Shown: piece after piece, positions 9,222 to 18,427 of the stretch
How the letters are laid out: each line of letters starts with the position of its first letter
Position numbering within the stretch: the stretch's first letter is position 1
From: Psychromonas sp.
GTDB taxonomy: Bacteria > Pseudomonadota > Gammaproteobacteria > Enterobacterales > Psychromonadaceae
Direction: 5' to 3'
Length of the DNA: 44,324 nucleotides
NCBI GenBank assembly: GCA_013619145.1
Contig: JABXKR010000291.1
Span: 1 to 44,324, forward strand
The notes under the pieces: model-generated
What the model saw: the letters and a program-made list of their open reading frames with translations, nothing else
Databases searched by the model: none
Told to the model about the DNA's origin: nothing
Position numbers and translations under genes: made by a program

Positions 9222-10004
9222 ATGAAAAAGATCCTCAGACTAATAACGACCTCTATTTTTATTGTTTTATTAGGCACTGGTTGCTCTTCTAAAAAAAATG
9301 AAAAACCTAAAGTTGAAGATAAACCTCCTGTGGGACTTTATGCGGAGGCAAAAATATTATTAGAATCGGCAAATTTTGAAAAAGCAACAGAAGTATTGGA
9401 GGCATTAGACAGTCGCTACCCCTTTGGCCCTCATTCAGATCAAGTGCAGTTAGATCTTATTTATGTTTATTACAAACGTGACGAAACCGCTTTAGCACTT
9501 GCAAGTATCAACCGATTTATTCGCCTTAATCCAACTCATGAAGATCTTGATTATCTGTATTACATGCGCGGTTTAACATACATGGCAACGGATCAGCAAT
9601 TTTTCCAAAACTTATTTGGAATTGATCGCTTTAACCGCGATCCAAGTCACTCGCAACAAGCATTCAAAGACTTTGCGCACCTTATTAAATACTATCCAGA
9701 CAGCCAATATGCAGTCGATGCGTTGCAACGACTCATTTTCATCAAAGATAGATTAGCACGTTATGAGATAGCGATAGCAAAGTGGTATATTAAACGTGAA
9801 GCTTATATTGCAGCGATTAATCGTAGTAAAACTGTATTAAATAACTATCCAGATACCGCTTCTGTTGAAGATGCGCTGGAAATAATGATTGCAGGTTATG
9901 ATGCGCTTGGCATTAAAGAGCCAAAAGATAATGCGCTGGCGGTATTGAAGTTAAACTTCCCTAAAAACCGTATTATAAGAGGTAATGAAGTTAAAATCCC
10001 CTAA
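9222..10004 (+). CDS. bamD: Outer membrane assembly lipoprotein BamD, C-terminus altered by tandem duplication
   Basis: Lipobox LLGTGCSS; TPR-like 'YAEAKILLESANFEKATEVLEALDSRYPFGPHSDQVQLDLIYVYYK'; divergent from rluD as in related genomes. Confidence 0.93.
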   Translation: MKKILRLITTSIFIVLLGTGCSSKKNEKPKVEDKPPVGLYAEAKILLESANFEKATEVLEALDSRYPFGPHSDQVQLDLIYVYYKRDETALALASINRFIRLNPTHEDLDYLYYMRGLTYMATDQQFFQNLFGIDRFNRDPSHSQQAFKDFAHLIKYYPDSQYAVDALQRLIFIKDRLARYEIAIAKWYIKREAYIAAINRSKTVLNNYPDTASVEDALEIMIAGYDALGIKEPKDNALAVLKLNFPKNRIIRGNEVKIP

Positions 10005-10029
10005 AAACCGTATTGTAATAGGTAATGAA
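9950..10029. repeat. Two tandem 40-bp units at the 3' end of bamD
   Basis: gttaaacttccctaaaaaccgtattataagaggtaatgaa (9950-9989) followed directly by gttaaaatcccctaaaaaccgtattgtaataggtaatgaa (9990-10029); 4 mismatches in 40. Confidence 0.95.
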
Positions 10030-10074
10030 CTGTTGAATAAAGCTGATTAATAACTTTACAAAATAGTCAATAAC

Positions 10075-10095
10075 AAGGAGAGCCAAGCTCTCCTT
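10075..10095. terminator. Bidirectional hairpin between bamD and glnB
   Basis: AAGGAGAGC-CAA-GCTCTCCTT perfect 9-bp stem between convergent genes. Confidence 0.6.
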
Positions 10096-10111
10096 TCTGA
10101 CTAAAAGAGAA

Positions 10112-10492
<381 letters not shown>

Positions 10493-10582
10493 CTACTGTA
10501 ATACAATTAAGATAAATATACAGGCAGAAAATGCAAAATAATATTACACTGATAGCTTATACTCTACCGCTAGGAAAAAAAC

Positions 10583-11074
10583 ATGCCCCCTGTGCGAGGT
10601 TTCACACTTTTAGAGCTTATCATTGTATTAATCATCAGTATGTTACTGATAACTATTGGTATTCCCGGGTTTCAAACATTAATACAAAATAACCGTTTAA
10701 CCACTGTCGCCAGCTCCATTCAAAACCAGCTATTATTCGCTCGCAGTCAGTCGGTTGGTCTGATTAATTATGTCACTGTCTGCCCGTTAGAGAGCAATAG
10801 CTGTACTAATAACTGGATAAAAGGGATAGATGTATTTATTGATGCAGACCAAAGTAAAACCTACGACAGCGGAGAAGTTTTACTGAAAACGGGAGATAGC
10901 TTTAACGCTAACGATACGCTGGTTTTCCCAACATCAAGTATCACTTACACCCCAGATGGGCAGATAGCAGGAAGTTCTGCACAGTTTCGATACTGTAGCG
11001 GTGATGGAAAAATTGGTGTGCACGTCGCTTATAGCGGACGTGCTAAAATTGTCGATGTTGCTAATTGTGATTAG
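10583..11074 (+). CDS. fimT: GspH/FimT-type minor pseudopilin (unit 1)
   Basis: Type IV prepilin N-terminus RGFTLLELIIVLIISMLLITIGIP; paralog of 17846..18358 (RYCSGD, TVCPL, GIDVFID shared). Confidence 0.85.
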   Translation: MPPVRGFTLLELIIVLIISMLLITIGIPGFQTLIQNNRLTTVASSIQNQLLFARSQSVGLINYVTVCPLESNSCTNNWIKGIDVFIDADQSKTYDSGEVLLKTGDSFNANDTLVFPTSSITYTPDGQIAGSSAQFRYCSGDGKIGVHVAYSGRAKIVDVANCD

Positions 11075-11116
11075 TGAGTAGTGAGTAACACTATTCACAA
11101 CTTGCGAGTGACAGCG

Positions 11117-11434
11117 TTAAAATGGTGTTTTGGCTTCCAGCTCTCTTGCTTCTTTAGTTTTAAAACTGTTATCTGCTTTGGCGCATTCATAAACGCTTTC
11201 TATTTCAGATCCCGTCACGCCATCAGCAGAGTAAACCATGCTGCCTTCAAGTCCGCTCTCAAACTCACTTTGAGTTTTTCCTACACTTACAAATCCATGT
11301 ACAACGTCACTCTTATCCTGCAGGCTTACATGGCATTTATAATGGATACGGTCACTACTTTTGTCATTTTCAGCAACTGCAACCGGGCTTGCTAATATTG
11401 TCGCAACTATTGCCAGTACTAATTTACTGTTCAT
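11117..11434 (-). CDS. Small secreted protein, TapY2-like
   Basis: 105 aa with signal peptide; 'YKCHVSLQDKSDVVHGFVSVGK' and 'YECAKADNSFKTKEARELEAKTP'; last gene after pilY1-pilE, consistent with the TapY2 family found beside PilY1/TapY1. Family call is from memory. Confidence 0.55.
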   Translation of the reverse strand: MNSKLVLAIVATILASPVAVAENDKSSDRIHYKCHVSLQDKSDVVHGFVSVGKTQSEFESGLEGSMVYSADGVTGSEIESVYECAKADNSFKTKEARELEAKTPF

Positions 11435-11459
11435 CTATTTCTCCTTGTACAAAATACTT

Positions 11460-11879
11460 TTACTTCCAACAAGCGCTATTGCTGGCAGCTGCAGAATTAA
11501 ATGCTTTCTTAGCCAAATCCTGAGTAATAGTTAATTTAGCGCAGTCGCTATCGGCTGCTTGCGTATTAATTGCCGTTGCTGTTAATGTGAAATCGGCAGT
11601 GGCTGTTGCAGAGCTCGTCGCTATCGAATAATACTTATTTTCAGTAATAAAGGGATTCGCTGATAAGCCTAATTCAGTGTTTAAATTAGCTGCATACTTA
11701 TGGTTGTCTAAATAATACATCTCTTGACGATTAGCTAGCTCTATTAATGTTGACTGCGCCTCACTACGTTTCGATTTTAAAACGTGCTGCATATAACTTG
11801 GATAAGCAACCCCGGCTAAAATACCAATAATGGCAATCGTCACTAATAGTTCGATTAAAGTAAAACCATTCTTTTTCAT
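11460..11879 (-). CDS. pilE: Type IV minor pilin PilE
   Basis: MKKNGFTLIELLVTIAIIGILAGVAYPSYMQHVLKSKRSEAQSTLIELANRQEMYYLDNHKYA; typical PilE. Confidence 0.9.
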   Translation of the reverse strand: MKKNGFTLIELLVTIAIIGILAGVAYPSYMQHVLKSKRSEAQSTLIELANRQEMYYLDNHKYAANLNTELGLSANPFITENKYYSIATSSATATADFTLTATAINTQAADSDCAKLTITQDLAKKAFNSAAASNSACWK

Positions 11880-11917
11880 CTACTTACCCTTTTAAAAACA
11901 AATAATGTCAACAAGCC

Positions 11918-11950
11918 ATTCTAACAGGCTAATTAACAGCCTGTTAGAAT
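11918..11950 (-). terminator. Stem-loop between pilY1 and pilE (attenuator or processing site)
   Basis: Perfect 13-bp stem ATTCTAACAGGCT / AGCCTGTTAGAAT, 7-nt loop. Confidence 0.55.
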
Positions 11951-11960
11951 TTGCTTCACA

Positions 11961-14900
11961 TTATTTCTCTTCAAAATAACTATAAATTCGCCGTGGCATC
12001 AGATCTGTTTGAGTATCAACGGTGCCAGTATGGATCACCTCTTCCTCTTTAGTATCTTCATTAATCATGGTGATTTTATCGCCCTGACCAACACCGAGCA
12101 GACGGATCACGCTATTACCATCTTCATCAGCACCAGCATGAATAACTAATGAATCCGGTACGCGGGAGCCAATATCGATTTTAGGCTCTGGTTCACCGTT
12201 CTCATCAGTAAATCGACTTTGCCCGGAGTGCAAATCAACCGCATATAACCAGCCCGTTCCTAAATCCCCTACACCACAGCCAATATTAACCGTCGAGTTG
12301 GGAACAAAAGAGGTAAAATACACTGTGCCTTCTAACACGGCACCTTGCCCCAGTGATTTTTCACCTATCGATGTAAAGCGATATTGCCACCCAGACAGAT
12401 TACTCATATCCGCAAACACATTTAGTACTTGTTCACCTGAATATGAACCAACGGGATCGCTGGTAATATCGTAAAGATTATTAACGGTAAGCGATGCAGG
12501 TTTTGCAGGGAAGCCATCTTCACCAAACAGTGTCGGCGTTATTGCATAATCATGTAACAGGTAAAAAGCGTCATCAACAGCTATACTCGAAGCGGGATGA
12601 GCGCGATCACCTGAGCCGAATAAAATGCCATCATATGGCACTTTATTATATGAAAACTGTGCATCGTCACTTTTGATTACATTATTTTCAAAGGTACGCA
12701 CAATAACGGGGGCGGTAAAGAAACGTCGATCTGTACTCGCAGTATCCCCCCCTAAACTCGCCAACTTAATTATTGACCATTTACTCGTATCACTGCCCGC
12801 TAAATCCATACGCCATACATTGCCACCCGTATCCCCTGTATATATACGGTCAATATATCCATCGTCATCACTATCTAATATCCCCACCTGGCTTGGGATA
12901 CTATCGCGAATACAGTGTTTATCATCGGCTGCACAACTTGCACCATCAATCGACCAGATTTTATCCCCGGTTAGAGCATCAACGATATATACAGCGCGCC
13001 CCGTTACATCATTACATGTCTCACTATCAGATGGTGTACAGCTGTCTTTATTAGTATCGTAACCTCCACCAAACACTAAACCAGGGTTAACCGTTGCGAC
13101 ACTACCGACGTTGTAGGAGAAGGTACCGACACTTGGCATTGACCAGGTCTGTGCTAATTCACTAAAACCTGTGCTACTTGAATCAATTTTCCACGCAAGT
13201 GTAGGTGAATCAGGGCTTGTTATATCTAATGCGTAATAACTACTACCACCACGGCGCATACCTACAATCGCAATAATTTTCTGTACTGAACCTGACTGAT
13301 AGACTTTAATTGCAATCGGGGATAGATCCATACCGTATTGATGCACACTTGAATCAGGTGCATCTCTTAAGGAAAGCCCTGAGGCTAATAGTTGTGCCGG
13401 AATAAATGCCCAATTTTCAGTGACGGTATCACCGTTATCGGTAAACAGATGTAAAAATCCTGCATTTGTGCCCACCAATAGGCGTACCACTTGTTTTCCG
13501 CTTTCAACATAAGTAATAGCTAATGGTTTGGAATGCAGAGGATCGGCAAAAATATCACTACGATAATCGGTGACTTCACTATTACCGTTTTGATCATCAA
13601 CATCCAACCCTTTTAACCAATTCAGATACTCACTCAAATCAGCTTCAGCAACGCCTAATTCCAGAGAAAGCTCCGCATCAGTTGTTAAGCCATAATAAGT
13701 TTTAAGATTTGCTACGTTTGGCTCTAACAGCGCACTAGCACTTAAATCAGTTAATATTTTACGCGTAGTGACATCTCCTAACATAGCTGCAATGCCGCCT
13801 TCGGCAACCGCATTACCATCTTGAACGCCTCCCCAATACGTTGAAGCATCATCTTTGATATTACCATCGGCATTTATCGCCGGTACCCCTAAACTATCAA
13901 CCAATATTCCAGATGCATTCATGGTCAATTTTTTAATATTTCCTTGCCAGACTGATTTATTGCTTGGCATAAACATAGAGTAATAAACTGAATCTAAACT
14001 ACGCGTTCTATCGAAGTTATTATTGGCTATCGCAGGAGAAGACAAACTAGATGAGCTATTTAAAATATCTAAAATAGTTGCCTGAAATGCTTTTTGCAAT
14101 GCAGTCGAACTGGTCGCAGGGTAATATTCACCTCCCCCCCTCACCGCTGTTTCAGTCAATAATTTACCTGCGCTATCAACCGCACTTTGACCAAATCCAA
14201 TGGTATAGGTGGTGACATGTTGCGCGCCATTGCTTGCATCACCATCAATATCAAAGTTATTCATCCACTCCGTTAGAGTCGGCATATAACTACCTTCGAT
14301 TGCTCCCTTTCCGGTAAGCGTTGCCACTAATGAATTTGCTGCACCATCATTGGTTGGTTGCCCATCGGTCATTAAAATAACGTAAGAACGTTCCTGACAA
14401 GCTTTAAATGGCGAGAGGTAAACTCCGCCATCTTCTGCGCTGATATCGCGCGCAGGTGTTGAAGTTGAATCATCATCTCCGTAATACACCGCTTTCCCCG
14501 CATAATAACGGTATGTTTCATACATACTTTCACAAAGCGGCGTCCAACCAGCGGCATTGAGGTTATTTACTTTATTGATAAGATCTTGTGTTTGCGTTGA
14601 GTCTCGAGTCATTACTTTATCAACAATACGCCCACCATTTTTGTCACTCGAAGTATCACCACTATTGTTGTTGAACACTTCTAAACCAAAATCTACTGAT
14701 GGAGTGCTTTTAATTAAACTGGCAATCGCTTCTTTAGCGATCACTAAACGACTTTTACTGGTCACACCAACCGTGTTATACCAGTAGATGTAATTGCCTG
14801 AATATAAAGTAACCGCATCACTACCAGAAAATACATTGTTAACTGTTGCTATATAGGGGCCTGAACGACCATCTTGTGGAAAACCTAGATTATTTGTAGT

Positions 14901-15374
14901 TGCCGGGTTACTCGGATCTGCATTTAAAACATCTTCTTTACACTCAAAATAATCACCGCTATTACCGGATAAAGTTTTCCAGCGAGAACGGGAGCTTCTT
15001 CTATTTGGCACCCAACGTCGAACATTACCGTTATATAACCCGTCAGAATCAAGCAGCGCTAGAGATGCCTGACAGTTATTTTTATTAGTTGCAAAATACT
15101 GGCTACTGCCGGTGCTGGGAGTATCTCCGCCAACTTTTGTCCAATAAATTTTATTGGCATTTCCTCCGGCACCATAATCATGACTAGGAACGTACGGTTC
15201 AAGTACAACTTCCTCTGAACTACGCATACTCCCGGAAGTATCAAAAATAATCAGCACCTGCGGACGTATCCCATTTTGCGCACTGAGATCTGCAACAAAA
15301 AGCTCCGTATCATCCGCGACTGCAACTGCGCAAAACAGGCTCAACAAGCCTATTGAAAATCGTTTTAATAACAT
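11961..15374 (-). CDS. pilY1: PilY1-family type IV pilus tip adhesin (unit 1)
   Basis: VWA-like MIDAS 'VLIIFDTSGSM', 'VILMTDGQPT', C-terminal beta-propeller, Ca-binding-like loop 'DSDDDGYIDRIYTGDTGGNVWRMDL'. MLLKRFSIGLLSLF at 15374 is the likely start (ORF extends to 15407). Confidence 0.9.
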   Translation of the reverse strand: MLLKRFSIGLLSLFCAVAVADDTELFVADLSAQNGIRPQVLIIFDTSGSMRSSEEVVLEPYVPSHDYGAGGNANKIYWTKVGGDTPSTGSSQYFATNKNNCQASLALLDSDGLYNGNVRRWVPNRRSSRSRWKTLSGNSGDYFECKEDVLNADPSNPATTNNLGFPQDGRSGPYIATVNNVFSGSDAVTLYSGNYIYWYNTVGVTSKSRLVIAKEAIASLIKSTPSVDFGLEVFNNNSGDTSSDKNGGRIVDKVMTRDSTQTQDLINKVNNLNAAGWTPLCESMYETYRYYAGKAVYYGDDDSTSTPARDISAEDGGVYLSPFKACQERSYVILMTDGQPTNDGAANSLVATLTGKGAIEGSYMPTLTEWMNNFDIDGDASNGAQHVTTYTIGFGQSAVDSAGKLLTETAVRGGGEYYPATSSTALQKAFQATILDILNSSSSLSSPAIANNNFDRTRSLDSVYYSMFMPSNKSVWQGNIKKLTMNASGILVDSLGVPAINADGNIKDDASTYWGGVQDGNAVAEGGIAAMLGDVTTRKILTDLSASALLEPNVANLKTYYGLTTDAELSLELGVAEADLSEYLNWLKGLDVDDQNGNSEVTDYRSDIFADPLHSKPLAITYVESGKQVVRLLVGTNAGFLHLFTDNGDTVTENWAFIPAQLLASGLSLRDAPDSSVHQYGMDLSPIAIKVYQSGSVQKIIAIVGMRRGGSSYYALDITSPDSPTLAWKIDSSSTGFSELAQTWSMPSVGTFSYNVGSVATVNPGLVFGGGYDTNKDSCTPSDSETCNDVTGRAVYIVDALTGDKIWSIDGASCAADDKHCIRDSIPSQVGILDSDDDGYIDRIYTGDTGGNVWRMDLAGSDTSKWSIIKLASLGGDTASTDRRFFTAPVIVRTFENNVIKSDDAQFSYNKVPYDGILFGSGDRAHPASSIAVDDAFYLLHDYAITPTLFGEDGFPAKPASLTVNNLYDITSDPVGSYSGEQVLNVFADMSNLSGWQYRFTSIGEKSLGQGAVLEGTVYFTSFVPNSTVNIGCGVGDLGTGWLYAVDLHSGQSRFTDENGEPEPKIDIGSRVPDSLVIHAGADEDGNSVIRLLGVGQGDKITMINEDTKEEEVIHTGTVDTQTDLMPRRIYSYFEEK

Positions 15375-15430
15375 AATTTTTACTCCATTTGTCTTATCCG
15401 ACAACAATCCTTAAGTCGTTCAATGCACTT

Positions 15431-15880
15431 CTATTCAACAATTATCGGTTGTTCAACCCCGAGCCCCATAGAGTTAAGAGCCCATTTTGCGCCCCCCGCC
15501 ATCTCTCTACCATAGGAATGATTTAAGTTAAGCTGTAGGTATTTACATTTAAACTTAGTACTGCTTGTTTTAATTCTCCGCTTGCAATTCAACTCTCCCT
15601 GCAGGGTCACCGTGCTGCCTACGTCGGTAAATAACGCCGATGAAAAGGTGTCTGAAGAAAGTGCGCCTGCAAATGCTGTCGCACTGTCGGTTTGATGCAA
15701 GATATCGTGCGCCGCACCATTTAAGATGATGTTTGACTTCCCCTGCATCACTCGCGTATCAATTATTTTTAACCCTAAAAAAGAGTTACTCATCACCAGA
15801 ACACCAAGCACTAAAAGTAGCGGCAGAATCAGCATCGCAATAAAGAGAGCTATGCCATTTTGCCTACGTAAACTAATCAT
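15431..15880 (-). CDS. pilX: PilX-like minor pilin (unit 1)
   Basis: RRQNGIALFIAMLILPLLLVLGVLVM N-terminus; position between pilW and pilY1. Confidence 0.8.
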   Translation of the reverse strand: MISLRRQNGIALFIAMLILPLLLVLGVLVMSNSFLGLKIIDTRVMQGKSNIILNGAAHDILHQTDSATAFAGALSSDTFSSALFTDVGSTVTLQGELNCKRRIKTSSTKFKCKYLQLNLNHSYGREMAGGAKWALNSMGLGVEQPIIVE

Positions 15881-16883
15881 CGACCAATACCACGCTGTTT
15901 TGAAAGGTTAATACATGTGAAACCAATTCTCTTTTATAGGCATCACCAGGGGCTGTAAAAGATTCAGTACCTAACTGATAAGTATCTTTATTAATATAAC
16001 CAGGCGTCGTTTTTAAAGCGCGTGCCAGCAGATAAATTTTTATGCCAATTACCCGTCCACTATCCCAATCACTAGCAGTTACTTGCGATGCACCGACAAA
16101 GGCATGAATTGAACCATCTCTTTCGCTGGGAATCAGTTTATCTAACGCAAACATAAACTGCATATTTTCGATCCCTTCAACCAAGACCTCTTCTCTTACC
16201 ATTTTATCTTTTTCAAGACGAATGCGCCGTAATCTTGGAATATCGCCTTCTTTATCTAAATAATAAACATGATGAATATATTGCCAGACAGGTGACACAG
16301 CGCCAGTTGTTAATTCACTGGCATCATCAAGGTAAACGTTTATTCCCGTAGGTTTTATATCCAGGTAGTACCGATCAGATTTAAAACCGCTCGTCTCTGA
16401 TAAACCTCTTGCACGTTTTATTGAGATAAAACCGCTACCAGGAATCAGTGCTGTTGCACTATCGCTATCATTAATGCAGGCCATCTTTAAATTAGCAATA
16501 ACAGTCGGCACTGTTGATGCCCAAAGCTGACGATATTTACCAGATGCGGGAAAGGTGCCACTGCTAATATCATCAATACAATCAAGGCTTGTTGCTAATG
16601 CCGCGCCATTGAGCTCCCATAAATCTTTATTTTCGCCTGTTGTCTGCGCAAAAAAATAAGCTTGTTTTAAGTCGCGCGTTAAAATCTGCAATGCGAACGA
16701 TGCATTTTCCTGACGTTCGCCACTGCTTAAAGATTCTGTTGTCGCCCGCTGGCTGGAAACAAAAATAGTTAACAGGCCTGCGGTTAAAAATAGACCAAGA
16801 AAAATAACAATCATCCATTCAACAATTGAGTAACCAAGTTGGCTTTTTTTGAGAAGGCAGGGTATTACCGGAGAATGATTCAT
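15873..16883 (-). CDS. pilW: PilW-like minor pilin (unit 1)
   Basis: QLGYSIVEWMIVIFLGLFLTAGLLTIFVSSQRATT; 'HHVYYLDKEGDIPRLRR'; overlaps pilX and pilV. Confidence 0.85.
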   Translation of the reverse strand: MNHSPVIPCLLKKSQLGYSIVEWMIVIFLGLFLTAGLLTIFVSSQRATTESLSSGERQENASFALQILTRDLKQAYFFAQTTGENKDLWELNGAALATSLDCIDDISSGTFPASGKYRQLWASTVPTVIANLKMACINDSDSATALIPGSGFISIKRARGLSETSGFKSDRYYLDIKPTGINVYLDDASELTTGAVSPVWQYIHHVYYLDKEGDIPRLRRIRLEKDKMVREEVLVEGIENMQFMFALDKLIPSERDGSIHAFVGASQVTASDWDSGRVIGIKIYLLARALKTTPGYINKDTYQLGTESFTAPGDAYKRELVSHVLTFQNSVVLVDD

Positions 16884-17452
16884 GATGATTTACCAGTGTA
16901 GGTTTCGACCACTAACTGACGACGGGAGGAGCTTGCCTCTCCACACTTATATGCCAAACTTGCCTGATCACGACCGGCAGCGGCATCTTTACTTTTAACG
17001 GTAGAAAACCAGCTTAAAATAATGGTAGTAACACCTGTGCTGGCAGCTTCAATGCAAGCATCTGCACCTATTAACCCCGTATTATTGCCCGTATCACTAA
17101 CCACATCTGCGCCGATAAATTTCTCTTTCCACTCATACAGATCGTTATTTTTTATATCTTCACCACTACAATTGTCAAAAACCCCACCCGTTCCAATACA
17201 ACTAGGTGCAGACAGATCCGCTTTCATCAGGCTTGCAATGGCATAGTCATTTCCAGCTTCCTGTAACCACAATCGATTTAATTGCATCCGTTCGCTCATA
17301 TCAGCAACAAGAGAATTGGCTAATGTGCGCTGCTGGATCTCCACTGTCGACTTTATCGCAGTAGACTGCATTCCCGCCAAACCCAGCAAACCTAAGGCTA
17401 AAATAAAGCTGCTAATCATAATTTCAATTAAACTAAAACCACGCATTTTCAT
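16880..17452 (-). CDS. pilV: PilV-like minor pilin (unit 1)
   Basis: MRGFSLIEIMISSFILALGLLGLAGMQSTAIKSTVEIQQRTLANSLVADMSERM. Confidence 0.88.
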   Translation of the reverse strand: MKMRGFSLIEIMISSFILALGLLGLAGMQSTAIKSTVEIQQRTLANSLVADMSERMQLNRLWLQEAGNDYAIASLMKADLSAPSCIGTGGVFDNCSGEDIKNNDLYEWKEKFIGADVVSDTGNNTGLIGADACIEAASTGVTTIILSWFSTVKSKDAAAGRDQASLAYKCGEASSSRRQLVVETYTGKSS

Positions 17453-17845
17453 AAAAACAATCCATTATAAGCGAAAAAATGATCGCAATAGTTAATTATA
17501 GCTCGCACTGCAAAATAGAAATCAATAAAAGAATAAACTGATATAAAAATAAGAGATTGTCCGGGCAAAAAAAAGATTATGCCCCCCCTTTACCCCTAAA
17601 CAAAAATTAAAGACTTATATTTCAAAGGTTAGTCTTAAAGCTGCACTTTAAATTAAAGTAAGGTTGCAGACAACATTTCCATCTGTAAATGAACTAAACA
17701 TTGAAATAAAACGTTAAAGTTCAAAAATTAACCATTTTATGCTTTGTTTACTTGTGTAAGGAGCACAGCTTGGTATCCTTACAAAAATCATTGAAATCAC
17801 GAGAATATGTAACGAATCTAAATCTATTATCTTCACGGAGGAGAT

Positions 17846-18358
17846 ATGTACGCAAAGAAAGGTTTTACATTATTAGAACTATTAATTGTTCTTGCCATTA
17901 TAACAATATTATTAAGTATCTCAGGTTTTAGCATGCAGGGGTTAGTGCACAATAACAGTGTCGACTCTGCGGCCAGTAAAATACACAAAAGCCTGCTTTT
18001 CGCACGAAACCATTCAGCAAGCACGCTAAACAACGTGACAGTCTGTCCGCTAAACAATATCACAAAATTCTGCTCGTCGGACTGGTCAACGGGAGTTGAT
18101 GTTTTTATTGACGAAGGCGTAGCGAATAAATTAGATGGTGATGATGTAATATTAGAAACGGGGCAAGCGATCAGCAGCAGTGATCAACTTAAATTTCCTG
18201 TAAATAATATTACCTTTACACCTGCAGGGCAACTATCGAGCTTACCTACAACTCCTATCTTCCGTTACTGTAGTGGCGATATACGAGCCGGGGTCAAACT
18301 ATCTCTTAACGGACGATCCAGGATTGTCGATCAGAGTGCGTTTGCTAATTGTAATTAA
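17846..18358 (+). CDS. fimT: GspH/FimT-type minor pseudopilin (unit 2)
   Basis: KKGFTLLELLIVLAIITILLSISGFSMQ; paralog of 10583..11074. Confidence 0.85.
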   Translation: MYAKKGFTLLELLIVLAIITILLSISGFSMQGLVHNNSVDSAASKIHKSLLFARNHSASTLNNVTVCPLNNITKFCSSDWSTGVDVFIDEGVANKLDGDDVILETGQAISSSDQLKFPVNNITFTPAGQLSSLPTTPIFRYCSGDIRAGVKLSLNGRSRIVDQSAFANCN

Positions 18359-18377
18359 TAATACTTGAATGAGCTTG

Positions 18378-18409
18378 AAACTCCTCGATTAAAATAGTTC
18401 GAGGAGTTT
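18378..18409. terminator. Bidirectional hairpin between convergent fimT (unit 2) and pilY1 (unit 2)
   Basis: AAACTCCTCGA ... TCGAGGAGTTT perfect 11-bp stem in the 69-bp gap. Confidence 0.65.
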
Positions 18410-18427
18410 AATTGCGAGTGCAGTCCG

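Noticed and set aside
8099-9277. 392-aa form of RluD starting at 9277
   Set aside because: The first 70 residues are AT-rich Lys/Ile-rich intergenic translation; MSQQLKLSAEV (9067) aligns with RluD N-termini, and the extended start would overlap the bamD start region.
12625-13062. 145-aa and 93-aa plus-strand ORFs inside pilY1 (unit 1)
   Set aside because: Antisense shadow ORFs with repetitive composition (HYP/SS-rich), not supported by start context.
17566-17600. Poly-A/poly-C stretch (gggcaaaaaaaagattatgccccccc) upstream of fimT unit 2 as a phase-variation tract
   Set aside because: Intergenic, short homopolymers, not located in a promoter spacer or coding frame that I can identify.
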